Source: Pseudomonadota bacterium (lineage in GTDB: Bacteria > Pseudomonadota > Alphaproteobacteria > Ferrovibrionales > Ferrovibrionaceae). Taken from it: DNA of 16,875 bases. Below the pieces are notes generated by a model. That model worked only from the letters and a program-made list of their open reading frames with translations. It did not search any database and had not been told where the DNA came from. The stretch spans positions 1 to 16,875 of the forward strand of contig JAEYTW010000802.1 in NCBI GenBank assembly GCA_023433835.1. The letters are read 5' to 3'. The position numbers were made by a program, and so were the translations under genes. Within the stretch, counting starts at the first letter, position 1, and every line of letters begins with the position of its first letter. This document shows positions 1 to 7,811 of this stretch, piece by piece.

Positions 1-39
1 AAAAACCAAACCCCACCGGGGGCCCCCCTGGGCCCCCCC
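1..39 (-). terminator. G/C homopolymer hairpin with terminal U run, possible terminator
   Basis: Read on the minus strand, this stretch is a run of seven G, then CCCA, six G, five C, a GGTGGGG segment and a TTTGGTTTTT tail reaching the window edge. G and C runs can pair into a short, very stable stem, and the T-rich end would be the U tract of an intrinsic terminator for the small gene ending at 69. The composition is unlike anything else in the window. The G runs could equally form a quadruplex, or the runs may contain homopolymer length errors. The 28 bases between this block and the stop codon hold nothing I recognise. Confidence 0.35.
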
Positions 40-68
40 GCGAAAACTATCAAGACTCCAGAAAGGAA

Positions 69-269
69 TCAGGCGGTGATGTTGACGTTACCGCCGACGC
101 CCGCCGGCAGATTGCTCTGCTGCTGCAGCGAATTGTTGGATTCGGTAATAAGGTTGACCACGTCTTCCTGCGCCTTCTGCTGCTGCTTGACAGCAGCGAG
201 GCTGACGTTACGCCCGAAGGTGGCCGACTGATAGGCCGTGCTGAGGCCTGCCAAAGCGCCACTGTCCAT
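69..269 (-). CDS. Small protein resembling YjfB-type putative motility family
   Basis: This encodes 66 residues. The start is well supported: an AAGGAGA ribosome-binding site lies five bases before the ATG. The protein has no signal peptide or membrane segment. It opens with MDSGALAGLSTAYQ, has a central charged and glutamine-rich helical stretch (KQQQKAQEDVV, about residues 28-38), then a polar low-complexity end (SNNSLQQQSN, GVGGNVNITA). Size, helical N-terminus and Gln-rich centre recall the short YjfB family, whose Bacillus member belongs to the motility regulon, but this is recognition from memory without an alignment. It lies 87 bp downstream of clpA on the same strand, behind a hairpin, so it may have its own promoter or receive read-through. 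No flagellar gene lies in the window to support a motility role. An unrelated small helical protein is the alternative. Confidence 0.6.
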   Translation of the reverse strand: MDSGALAGLSTAYQSATFGRNVSLAAVKQQQKAQEDVVNLITESNNSLQQQSNLPAGVGGNVNITA

Positions 270-310
270 AGGTTTCTCCTTAGAGACAGAGTCGAAAGTT
301 AATGCACCTT

Positions 311-353
311 AACCGATCGGCGGTTCCCTGCCAAGGGAAACCGCCGCCCGGTT
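311..353 (-). terminator. Hairpin just after clpA stop codon
   Basis: A two-part stem begins four bases past the clpA stop. CGGCGGTT (318-325) pairs with AACCGCCG (339-346), CCCT (326-329) pairs with AGGG (334-337) around a GCCA loop, and AACCG (311-315) pairs with CGGTT (349-353) across a two-base internal loop. No clear U tract follows on the minus strand, so this could be a weak or factor-dependent terminator, or a 3'-end stabilising hairpin rather than a full intrinsic terminator. Confidence 0.55.
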
Positions 354-356
354 ACA

Positions 357-2683
<2,327 letters not shown>

Positions 2684-2684
<1 letters not shown>

Positions 2685-3013
2685 CAAGCCTTCTCCATCG
2701 TGCACTGCAGCGGATGTTGCTGCTGACGGGCGTAATCGATGACCTGGGTGACCTTGGTCTCGGCCACCTCGTAGGTGAACACGCCGCAGATCCCCACCCC
2801 GCGCTGGTGGACATGCAGCATGATGCGCGTCGCTTCCTCGTGGTTCTTCTGGAAGAACCGCTCGAGGATGTAGACGACGAATTCCATCGGCGTGTAATCG
2901 TCGTTCAGCAGCAGCACCTTGTACATCGGCGGCTTCTGCGTCTTCGGCTTGGTGCGGGTCACCACGCCGGTAACGGTGCCGCCGCGGTCGTTGTCCTTGC
3001 GATCGTCGCTCAT
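2684..3013 (-). CDS. clpS: ATP-dependent Clp protease adaptor ClpS
   Basis: Adaptor that binds N-terminal Leu, Phe, Tyr or Trp of substrates and hands them to the ClpA N-domain. The protein is 109 residues. The flexible N-terminal tail (about 1-28) is polar and basic. The folded core follows: LLLNDDYTPMEFV (34-46) holds the NDD residues that grip the substrate alpha-amino group and the Met/Val of the hydrophobic pocket. His69 in MLHVHQRG corresponds to the pocket histidine (His66 in E. coli), and the ICGVFTYEVAETKV and HPLQCTMEKA signatures are present. The start codon lacks a clear Shine-Dalgarno sequence. It overlaps the end of a short upstream reading frame as ATGA (3010-3013), so the exact N-terminus is less certain than the core. 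It is the first gene of the clpS-clpA operon. No promoter is obvious upstream. Confidence 0.96.
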
Positions 3014-3338
3014 GCCTGGCCGCCCGGCGCGTCCTTCATTGCCTCAGTCGTTGCCATGATATCGGGGTTTCGCCGCGGAATACCAGTACCCGGTTGGCGC
3101 TTTTCGCCGGGCCGGGCCACTGCCGTCGAGGGGAAGGGGTGGTAGGTACCGATCATCACTACCGCATCAGATAGGTAGGCATCGGCCGGAAAACAATGAA
3201 GCCCGAGGAACGGGTCCTCGGGCTTCAGGTCGGGCAGCGTCACGGGCCGCCGGATTCATACTCGCTTACGCGAAACGAAAAGGGGCTACTCCACGCACGT
3301 CTAAACCCGTCGATCGCAGGGATCGGATCGGTATGGCC
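3014..3338. other. Intergenic stretch between phasin and clpS
   Basis: This 325-bp stretch has no gene I would support. It contains the phasin terminator (3190-3226) and the clpS upstream region. An open frame on the minus strand (3010-3243) crosses the terminator hairpin, has no ribosome-binding site and resembles nothing I know, so I leave it out. I see no convincing -35/-10 pair for clpS; its promoter should lie between about 3030 and 3190. Bases 3227-3338 hold nothing recognisable. Confidence 0.6.
3190..3226 (-). terminator. Intrinsic terminator downstream of phasin gene
   Basis: A perfect 12-bp stem (3198-3209 with 3215-3226; GAAGCCCGAGGA against its complement) closes a five-base loop. 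On the minus strand it is followed at once by ATTGTTTT, a U-rich tract. The stem lies about 110 bases past the phasin stop codon and upstream of clpS, so it should end the phasin transcript and separate it from the clp operon. Confidence 0.85.
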
Positions 3339-3884
3339 TCAGGCGGCCAGCGGCTTCACCGCGCGCTCGACCGCCGCCTGCACCTGGGCGTTGATCGGGG
3401 CGAAGGCGTCCTGGGCGAACTTGGCGGTCAGTTCGCCGAGCTTGGTGGTCTCGGCCATGTAGGCGTCGAAGGTGGCCTTGGCGAAATCCTGCTGGACCTC
3501 GAGGACTTCCTGCAGGGTCTTGGCGCCGAACACGGCCTTGGTCGCGGCGATCGAGTCTTCGATCTGATGCTTGGCGAAGGCCATCACTTCGGCATTGAGG
3601 CTCTCGATGCCCTTGACGGTGACGTTGCCGGCCGAGACGACGGCTTCGACGGTCTGCTTGTTGAAGCCGGTCAGCTCGTCATAGGCCTTCACGGCCGCGT
3701 CGACGCGCTGGCGGTTGTAGGACATCACCTTCTCGGCGGCTTCGGTGCCGAGCTTGACGACCTTCTCGACGTTCTCCTTGCCGGTGGCGACGAACTTCTC
3801 CACGCCATCCTTCGAGGCGGAGACGACGTCGTCATAGGTCTTGGCGGTTTCGGTCTTGGCGGTCTTGGCGGTCTTGATGGTCAT
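3339..3884 (-). CDS. Phasin family protein (polyhydroxyalkanoate granule-associated)
   Basis: A 181-residue protein with no signal peptide. Phasins are amphipathic helical proteins that coat polyhydroxyalkanoate granules in the cytoplasm and control their number and size. The sequence is almost wholly helical and Ala/Lys/Glu-rich. The Phasin_2-type core is recognisable from the ENVEKVVKLGTEAAEKV region (about 38-54) through GAKTLQEVLEVQQDFAKATF (about 127-146). The N-terminus has a Thr-Ala-Lys repeat (KTAKTAKTETAKT) encoded by tandem 9-bp units. I chose the ATG at 3884 because AAGGAGAT lies just upstream and the core begins soon after. The longer in-frame extension to 4106 would be Arg-rich, unlike phasin, and would cover the promoter. 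The gene is monocistronic, with its own promoter, leader and terminator. No PHA synthase or phaR lies in the window, so the link to PHA rests on the family. Confidence 0.93.
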   Translation of the reverse strand: MTIKTAKTAKTETAKTYDDVVSASKDGVEKFVATGKENVEKVVKLGTEAAEKVMSYNRQRVDAAVKAYDELTGFNKQTVEAVVSAGNVTVKGIESLNAEVMAFAKHQIEDSIAATKAVFGAKTLQEVLEVQQDFAKATFDAYMAETTKLGELTAKFAQDAFAPINAQVQAAVERAVKPLAA

Positions 3885-3974
3885 CGAAATATCTCCTTGG
3901 GATCTCGGGTCGGTACGCTGTCTACAGGATGAAATGAAGACGGCGGGCGCACCGCACCGGGCCGTCGCAACTGA

Positions 3975-4023
3975 GGGGGCGGAAGCCCCGGCACTGATGC
4001 GATCAGCGGCCCGCTCCGCCCCC
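3975..4023 (-). promoter_or_regulatory. Structured 5' leader hairpin of the phasin mRNA
   Basis: The leader between the predicted transcription start (near 4072) and the phasin ATG is about 188 nt. It contains a perfect 9-bp stem, GGGGGCGGA (3975-3983) with TCCGCCCCC (4015-4023). Inside it sits a second perfect stem, CTGAT (3994-3998) with ATCAG (4002-4006), around a GCG loop. The two are joined by a partly paired internal region. It may stabilise the mRNA or affect translation. It matches no riboswitch class I know. Confidence 0.45.
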
Positions 4024-4055
4024 ACGGCGCCGGTCGCTTCGCGATCGCAAACACT

Positions 4056-4072
4056 ATGTTGCGCTGCAACAT
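4056..4072. promoter_or_regulatory. Perfect 17-bp palindrome at phasin transcription start (PhaR-like operator)
   Basis: ATGTTGC (4056-4062), a GCT spacer and GCAACAT (4066-4072) form a perfect inverted repeat. It lies just downstream of the -10 element, where a bound repressor would block transcription. Its TTGC/GCAA half-sites resemble the TGC-N-GCA type sites reported for PhaR regulators at phasin promoters. The PhaR assignment is inference from memory; the palindrome itself is seen directly. Confidence 0.6.
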
Positions 4073-4078
4073 GATCGA

Positions 4079-4106
4079 AATATATGCAGCTTCCGGACGC
4101 TGTCAA
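4079..4106 (-). promoter_or_regulatory. Strong sigma70-type promoter of the phasin gene
   Basis: On the minus strand TTGACA (4106-4101) is followed after 16 bases by TATATT (4084-4079), one mismatch from the -10 consensus. The predicted start is near 4072. This is the closest match to consensus in the window and fits the abundance of phasins when derepressed. It is bracketed by two palindromes, one at the start site and one just upstream of the -35. Confidence 0.75.
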
Positions 4107-4113
4107 GCGTCAT

Positions 4114-4124
4114 ATTGCTGCAAT
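4114..4124. promoter_or_regulatory. Second palindrome upstream of phasin -35 (PhaR-like operator)
   Basis: ATTGC-T-GCAAT is a perfect 5-1-5 inverted repeat ending eight bases upstream of the -35 box; a further TGCACAA follows it on the plus strand. Its centre is about 55 bp from that of the 4056-4072 palindrome, near five helical turns, and the TTGC/GCAA core is shared. A paired-operator arrangement for one repressor is a reasonable inference. Confidence 0.5.
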
Positions 4125-4164
4125 GCACAATCGGACCGCGAGATCGGACGACGGACGGTAGCCG

Positions 4165-5136
4165 TCAGTTCGACAAGCGGGTCGGCGGCGCCGGCATGGA
4201 CCGCAGCGTGGCGAGGATCGCATCCGTGTCGGCGCCGGCGGCGCACATGAAGGTCGCCGTCTCGCCGAAATCGACGAGATCGTGGTGACGCGCATCCGTC
4301 GCGCGTTCGAGCGGGACGAGCCAGGCGGCATGGCCGCGCCGGGCCAGCCCTTCGAAATAGAGCGCCTGCGCGGAAAACGGCACGTTGGTCTCGCGGGGAT
4401 CGCCGATGACGAACACGCGGCGCGCCGGATCCCGCGCCACATCGTCGAGAACGGTATAGGGATCGAAGCGCGAGAGCGTATCGCCCGGCTTGATCAGCCG
4501 GCGCGCCTCGAGATAGGCGCGATAGGCCGAGGCGCCTGAGGAAACCACCGCACAGCGCAGGTCGGTCCGCCGTGCCAGCATCGCGGCGACCAGCGTGCCG
4601 CCACCGCTATGGCCGCCCAGCGCCCAGGCGCCGATGCCATAGCGCTGCTTCAACCCGTCGAGTGCCGCATCGATCAGCGCGGCCTCCACCGGCCGGCCGC
4701 GCATGGCGTGGTGCCTGCCGCCGCTGCCATAGGTGCCCGGCCGGCCCAGGAAGATCGCTGGCACGCCGAAGCGGCCGGAAAGGCCGCGTTCCAGCGCCAC
4801 CATCTCGGTCGGCCCGAACCCGCTCTGGCGCTTCTCGGCATTGTTGCCCCGGGGGCCCAGGACATCGCCGTTCAGCCAGAGCGCCGCGATCGGGTTCGCC
4901 GCGCGCTTCAGGCCGGCCGCATAGTACCGCAGGCAAGCCGTCCGGCCGCCCGCCTCCACCCAGATCGCGGTATCGCGCCGCTCGAGCGCCGCGCAGTCCT
5001 GCCGGCTGACCGCGATACCGGCGACGACCCGGGCGGGATCGAAGTCGCCAGGCTCGGCAATGGTTTGCGCCGCCGCGCCTCCCGAAAGAGCGAGAAGCGC
5101 GGCGGCGCAGTACCACGCGAAGGAATGAAAGCCCAT
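4165..5136 (-). CDS. Exported alpha/beta hydrolase (serine esterase-like)
   Basis: A 323-residue protein with a clear Sec signal peptide: FAWYCAAALLALSGG core, likely cut after AAA at residue 23. The mature part reads as an alpha/beta hydrolase. The nucleophile elbow is GGHSGGG (174-180), with Ser177 in a G-x-S-x-G box. VIGDPRE (Asp246) and DARHHDL (His284 or His285) are well placed for the acid and base of a triad. LGRPGTYGSGG (130-140) may belong to the oxyanion-hole or lid region. The substrate is unknown; esterase, lipase, peptidase-like and polymer depolymerase are all open. The start gives the signal peptide but has only a weak ribosome-binding site. The ATG lies six bases after the stop of the preceding lipoprotein gene, so the two are probably coupled. 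Both products are exported, which suggests they act together in the periplasm or at the outer membrane. Confidence 0.82.
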   Translation of the reverse strand: MGFHSFAWYCAAALLALSGGAAAQTIAEPGDFDPARVVAGIAVSRQDCAALERRDTAIWVEAGGRTACLRYYAAGLKRAANPIAALWLNGDVLGPRGNNAEKRQSGFGPTEMVALERGLSGRFGVPAIFLGRPGTYGSGGRHHAMRGRPVEAALIDAALDGLKQRYGIGAWALGGHSGGGTLVAAMLARRTDLRCAVVSSGASAYRAYLEARRLIKPGDTLSRFDPYTVLDDVARDPARRVFVIGDPRETNVPFSAQALYFEGLARRGHAAWLVPLERATDARHHDLVDFGETATFMCAAGADTDAILATLRSMPAPPTRLSN

Positions 5137-5142
5137 CCGGGC

Positions 5143-5820
5143 CTAGACGCCGCCGATACCGTTGCCGCGCACCTGCAGCTGGAAATGCTGGCCCGTGGAG
5201 GCACCGCCCGACGAGAATGCCGCCTCCGGCGTCGCACGCGGCTGGGCGAAGCGCACGCCGGTATCGTCGAGCGCCAGCAGCGGCTCGACGAAGGCCAGCC
5301 GCGACAATGTCTCGCCATCGTTGGTCCAGGCCTGGAACTTGACCTGTCCCTGGCGACAGCCGACCGCCACCCAATAGTAGTCGCCGGAACGCAGGAAGGC
5401 GCCATCCGGCGCGGGTGCCTGGAAACCTGACTCGTCGAGGGCGGTGACGATGCGCCGGAAGGTCGCCGCATCGACGTGCCGCTCGCGGTTCTCGCCGGCC
5501 CAGGGCGAGAACGGATCGGGCAGCACGAACCATTGCGTCAGGTCGGCCCGTCCGCCGACATGGATGGTGAGGGTGGCGCCGCCGCCCGAGGTATCCTGGA
5601 CCAGGTCGTAGGTCCGGACCTGCGAATTGAAGGTGCCGTTGTAGACGAACCGATAGCGGTCGCGGACGCCGGCGGGGCAGGTTTTGCGAATATCGTCGCC
5701 GTTCAGGTAGGAGAACCAGGTGAAATTGCGCGCGACCGGGTTGTCCACCGGGCCCGTAGAGGTGCACGCGGCCAGGCCGACAGCTGCTAAGCCCAGGCCC
5801 GCCAACCAGAAATTCCGCAT
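5143..5820 (-). CDS. Putative lipoprotein of unknown function
   Basis: A 225-residue protein I do not recognise. The N-terminus is a lipoprotein signal: MRNF, a hydrophobic stretch, and the lipobox LAAC with Cys19 as the lipidated residue, followed by TSTG. No Asp follows the Cys, which would favour outer-membrane sorting by E. coli rules. The mature part is rich in aromatic residues and beta-forming segments (about DRYRFVYNGTF, ATLTIHVGG, DYYWVAVGC), giving the look of a small beta-rich domain. Cys residues occur near TCPAG and VGCRQ and could form a disulfide. I chose the ATG at 5820 because GGAG lies seven bases upstream and the lipobox then has normal spacing; the longer frame to 5910 would bury it. 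It is the first gene of a pair with the exported hydrolase and diverges from the carboxypeptidase gene. Confidence 0.75.
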   Translation of the reverse strand: MRNFWLAGLGLAAVGLAACTSTGPVDNPVARNFTWFSYLNGDDIRKTCPAGVRDRYRFVYNGTFNSQVRTYDLVQDTSGGGATLTIHVGGRADLTQWFVLPDPFSPWAGENRERHVDAATFRRIVTALDESGFQAPAPDGAFLRSGDYYWVAVGCRQGQVKFQAWTNDGETLSRLAFVEPLLALDDTGVRFAQPRATPEAAFSSGGASTGQHFQLQVRGNGIGGV

Positions 5821-5940
5821 TTTCGGCTCCGATTTCCTATTGACGTTTACACTTTTGCAAGCTTGTTCGGCCATCCTCGGCCTTACGAACGCAGATGGCC
5901 GACGAATCACGTCGAATCAAGGCGTTATTGCATTTTCTTT

Positions 5941-5970
5941 TTGACGCGGGAATCATCAGTTCGCTAGAAT
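5941..5970 (+). promoter_or_regulatory. Candidate promoter of the D,D-carboxypeptidase gene
   Basis: TTGACG (5941-5946) and TAGAAT (5965-5970) are separated by 18 bases within an AT-richer part of the divergent intergenic region. The predicted start near 5977 leaves a leader of about 90 nt. A short hairpin in that leader (CGGAC 5993-5997 with GTCCG 6008-6012), followed by TTGTTTTT, could be a weak attenuator. No matching promoter was clear for the lipoprotein gene on the other strand. Confidence 0.5.
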
Positions 5971-6067
5971 CAACGCGTTAGCGGAGATTCTTCGGACGCT
6001 GCGGTTTGTCCGTTGTTTTTGGGATCGGTCGCCCGGCGGGTCGGGCGGGTACGAGGGGGTTGACGGC

Positions 6068-7549
6068 ATGCGGTTGGGCTTGGTGCGCTCGCTGGGGATG
6101 GCGCTCGTGATTGCGCTCGCGGTCAATCCGATGACGGCCGACGCCGCAGCCAAGAAGAAGACCGTCCACAAGAAGAAGCCGACCGCCGCCGCGGTCGCCG
6201 CCTACCGCGCCCAGGTCGAGGCCCGCAAGTCCGCGATCCTGATGGATGCCCGCACCGGCGAGGTGCTCTATGCCGACCGCGCCGACGAACCGCGCCATCC
6301 CGCGTCGCTGACCAAGATGATGACGCTGTACATGGCGTTCGACGCGCTGAAGTCCGGGCGGCTGCGGCTCGACCAGCGCCTGCCCGTTTCCTATCACGCC
6401 GCCGCGCAGGAGCCGACCAAGCTCGACCTGCAGCCGGGCTCGACCGTGTCGGTCGAGGACGCGATCCTCGGCGCCGCGATCAAGTCGGCCAACGATGCCG
6501 CGGTCGTCCTGGCCGAGGCCATGGGCAACGGGTCGGAAGAAACCTTTGCGCGGATGATGACCAACCGCGCCCGCTCGCTCGGCATGAACCGGACGAACTT
6601 CCACAATGCCTCCGGCCTGCCCGATCCGGAGCAGATCACCACGGCACGCGACTTCGCGATGCTCGCCCAGGCGCTCTATCGCGACCATCGCCAGTTCTAT
6701 CACTATTTCGGCTACACCGAGTTCGAGTTCCAGGGCCGCGTCATCCCCGGCCACAACCGCGTCACCCAATATTACGAAGGCGCCGATGGCCTGAAGACGG
6801 GCTTCATCCGCGCCTCGGGCTTCAACCTCGCCTCCTCGGCCGAGCGTGGCGGCAAGCGTTTGGTCGGCGTGGTGTTCGGCGGCGAGACCGCCGCCTCGCG
6901 CGATCGCGAGATGATGGCGATGCTCGATCGCGGCTTCTCGGGCGAAGTGATGATGGCCGCGCGCCGACAGCAGGCCCCGGCACCCACCCTGATCTCGACC
7001 GCCGCGGCCGGCGAACTCGGCCGCCAGTTCACCGTCGCCTCGGCCAACGCCCAACCGGCCGCCGAAGCGGTGGAGGCCGTCGCCGACGAGGCGCCGATCC
7101 TGCGCAAGCAGGCCGCCATCGCCGCCGTGGTCAAGCCGCAGGCCCAGCCGGTGCCGGCCAAGGCCCAGACCGTCGCCGCCCCGACCCCGCACCAGACCGC
7201 CAAGGCCAAGGCGCTGGCGGATAAGTCGAAGCCCAAGCTGGTGGCGAACGCCAAGACCCAGGACGTGCCGCACAAGCCGGCGGCAGCCCCGCGCGCGGCC
7301 AAGGGTGCTGCCGTCATCCAGGTCGGCGCCTTCTCGCAGCGTTCGGCCGCCGAGCGCCAGCTCGACGCCGCGCAGGCCGCGGTGCCCAAGCTGCTCGGTG
7401 ACAGCGACCCGGCCGTCATTAAGGATCAGGGCGGCAAGATCTACCGTGCCCGCCTCGCCGGCCTGACCCAGGTTCAGGCCAAGCAGGCCTGCGATACGCT
7501 GAAGCGTCACAACATCCACTGCGCCATCGTCGCCAACGGCGCGAGCTGA
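6068..7549 (+). CDS. D-alanyl-D-alanine carboxypeptidase (S11) with C-terminal SPOR domain
   Basis: Low-molecular-weight penicillin-binding protein that removes the terminal D-Ala from peptidoglycan stem peptides in the periplasm. It is 493 residues. The signal peptide spans 1-26 (core GMALVIALAV). The S11 catalytic domain covers about 50-300 with all three motifs: Ser80-Leu-Thr-Lys83 (nucleophile), Ser140-Ala-Asn142 and Lys243-Thr-Gly245. An Ala/Pro/Lys/Gln-rich linker runs about 300-412. A SPOR domain (about 414-490, VIQVGAFSQRSAAERQL onward) replaces the beta domain and amphipathic anchor of E. coli DacA. SPOR domains bind denuded septal glycan, so activity at the division site is likely. 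A GAGGGGG ribosome-binding site supports the ATG. The gene stands alone on the plus strand. The antisense strand also stays open for most of its length, which I take as a codon-bias effect. Confidence 0.95.
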   Translation: MRLGLVRSLGMALVIALAVNPMTADAAAKKKTVHKKKPTAAAVAAYRAQVEARKSAILMDARTGEVLYADRADEPRHPASLTKMMTLYMAFDALKSGRLRLDQRLPVSYHAAAQEPTKLDLQPGSTVSVEDAILGAAIKSANDAAVVLAEAMGNGSEETFARMMTNRARSLGMNRTNFHNASGLPDPEQITTARDFAMLAQALYRDHRQFYHYFGYTEFEFQGRVIPGHNRVTQYYEGADGLKTGFIRASGFNLASSAERGGKRLVGVVFGGETAASRDREMMAMLDRGFSGEVMMAARRQQAPAPTLISTAAAGELGRQFTVASANAQPAAEAVEAVADEAPILRKQAAIAAVVKPQAQPVPAKAQTVAAPTPHQTAKAKALADKSKPKLVANAKTQDVPHKPAAAPRAAKGAAVIQVGAFSQRSAAERQLDAAQAAVPKLLGDSDPAVIKDQGGKIYRARLAGLTQVQAKQACDTLKRHNIHCAIVANGAS

Positions 7550-7582
7550 TCGTCAGATAGCTGTCTTTCTTGCTGTTATTGC

Positions 7583-7766
7583 CGGGCTTGCCCCCATAGG
7601 GGCCAACTTATGGCACTCGATAGTGCCTTAAGAACCAATCGTCGCCTCCGCGAAGGCCGGGGCCCAGGGCAGGGAAAGTCGCAAGCGGCACCGCGCTTTC
7701 CCTGGATCCCGGCCTTCGCCGGGATGACGATGGTTCGTTAGGTTGGCGCCTACGGGGCCAAGCCCG
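7583..7766. repeat. Nested inverted repeat between convergent genes (REP/MITE-like)
   Basis: Outer arms 7583-7607 and 7742-7766 match as inverted repeats at 22 of 25 positions. Inner arms 7628-7678 and 7696-7740 match at 37 of 45 aligned positions with two small gaps, around a loop of about 17 bases. The left side alone carries a perfect mini-hairpin, GGCACT-CGAT-AGTGCC (7612-7627), between outer and inner arms. The inner core (ATCCCGGC, CGAAGGCCGGG) resembles the short palindromic intergenic repeats common in alphaproteobacteria, known to me from memory. It fills most of the gap between the carboxypeptidase and psuG 3' ends, so the RNA could fold into one long hairpin and serve as a bidirectional terminator or stabiliser. 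It holds no open frame I would support. Confidence 0.8.
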
Positions 7767-7811
7767 CCGGTGACGATCGAGAGTGGTGGTGTCAGCGGTG
7801 ACGATTCGGTT

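Noticed and set aside
3010..3243. A 77-codon minus-strand frame between the phasin gene and clpS as a separate gene
   Set aside because: It spans the phasin terminator stem, lacks a ribosome-binding site and resembles nothing known. Only its last 15 codons are kept as a question about the ClpS N-terminus.
3885..4106. N-terminal extension of phasin to an upstream ATG at 4106
   Set aside because: It would read through the promoter, the start-site palindrome and the leader hairpin. The ATG at 3884 has a strong ribosome-binding site and matches the family start.
5978..7519. A 513-codon open frame on the minus strand, antisense to the carboxypeptidase gene
   Set aside because: The translation is Gly/Arg/His/Leu-rich with no family signature, and the sense strand has a complete signal peptide, catalytic motifs and SPOR domain. 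Long antisense frames are expected in GC-rich genes with strong third-base bias.
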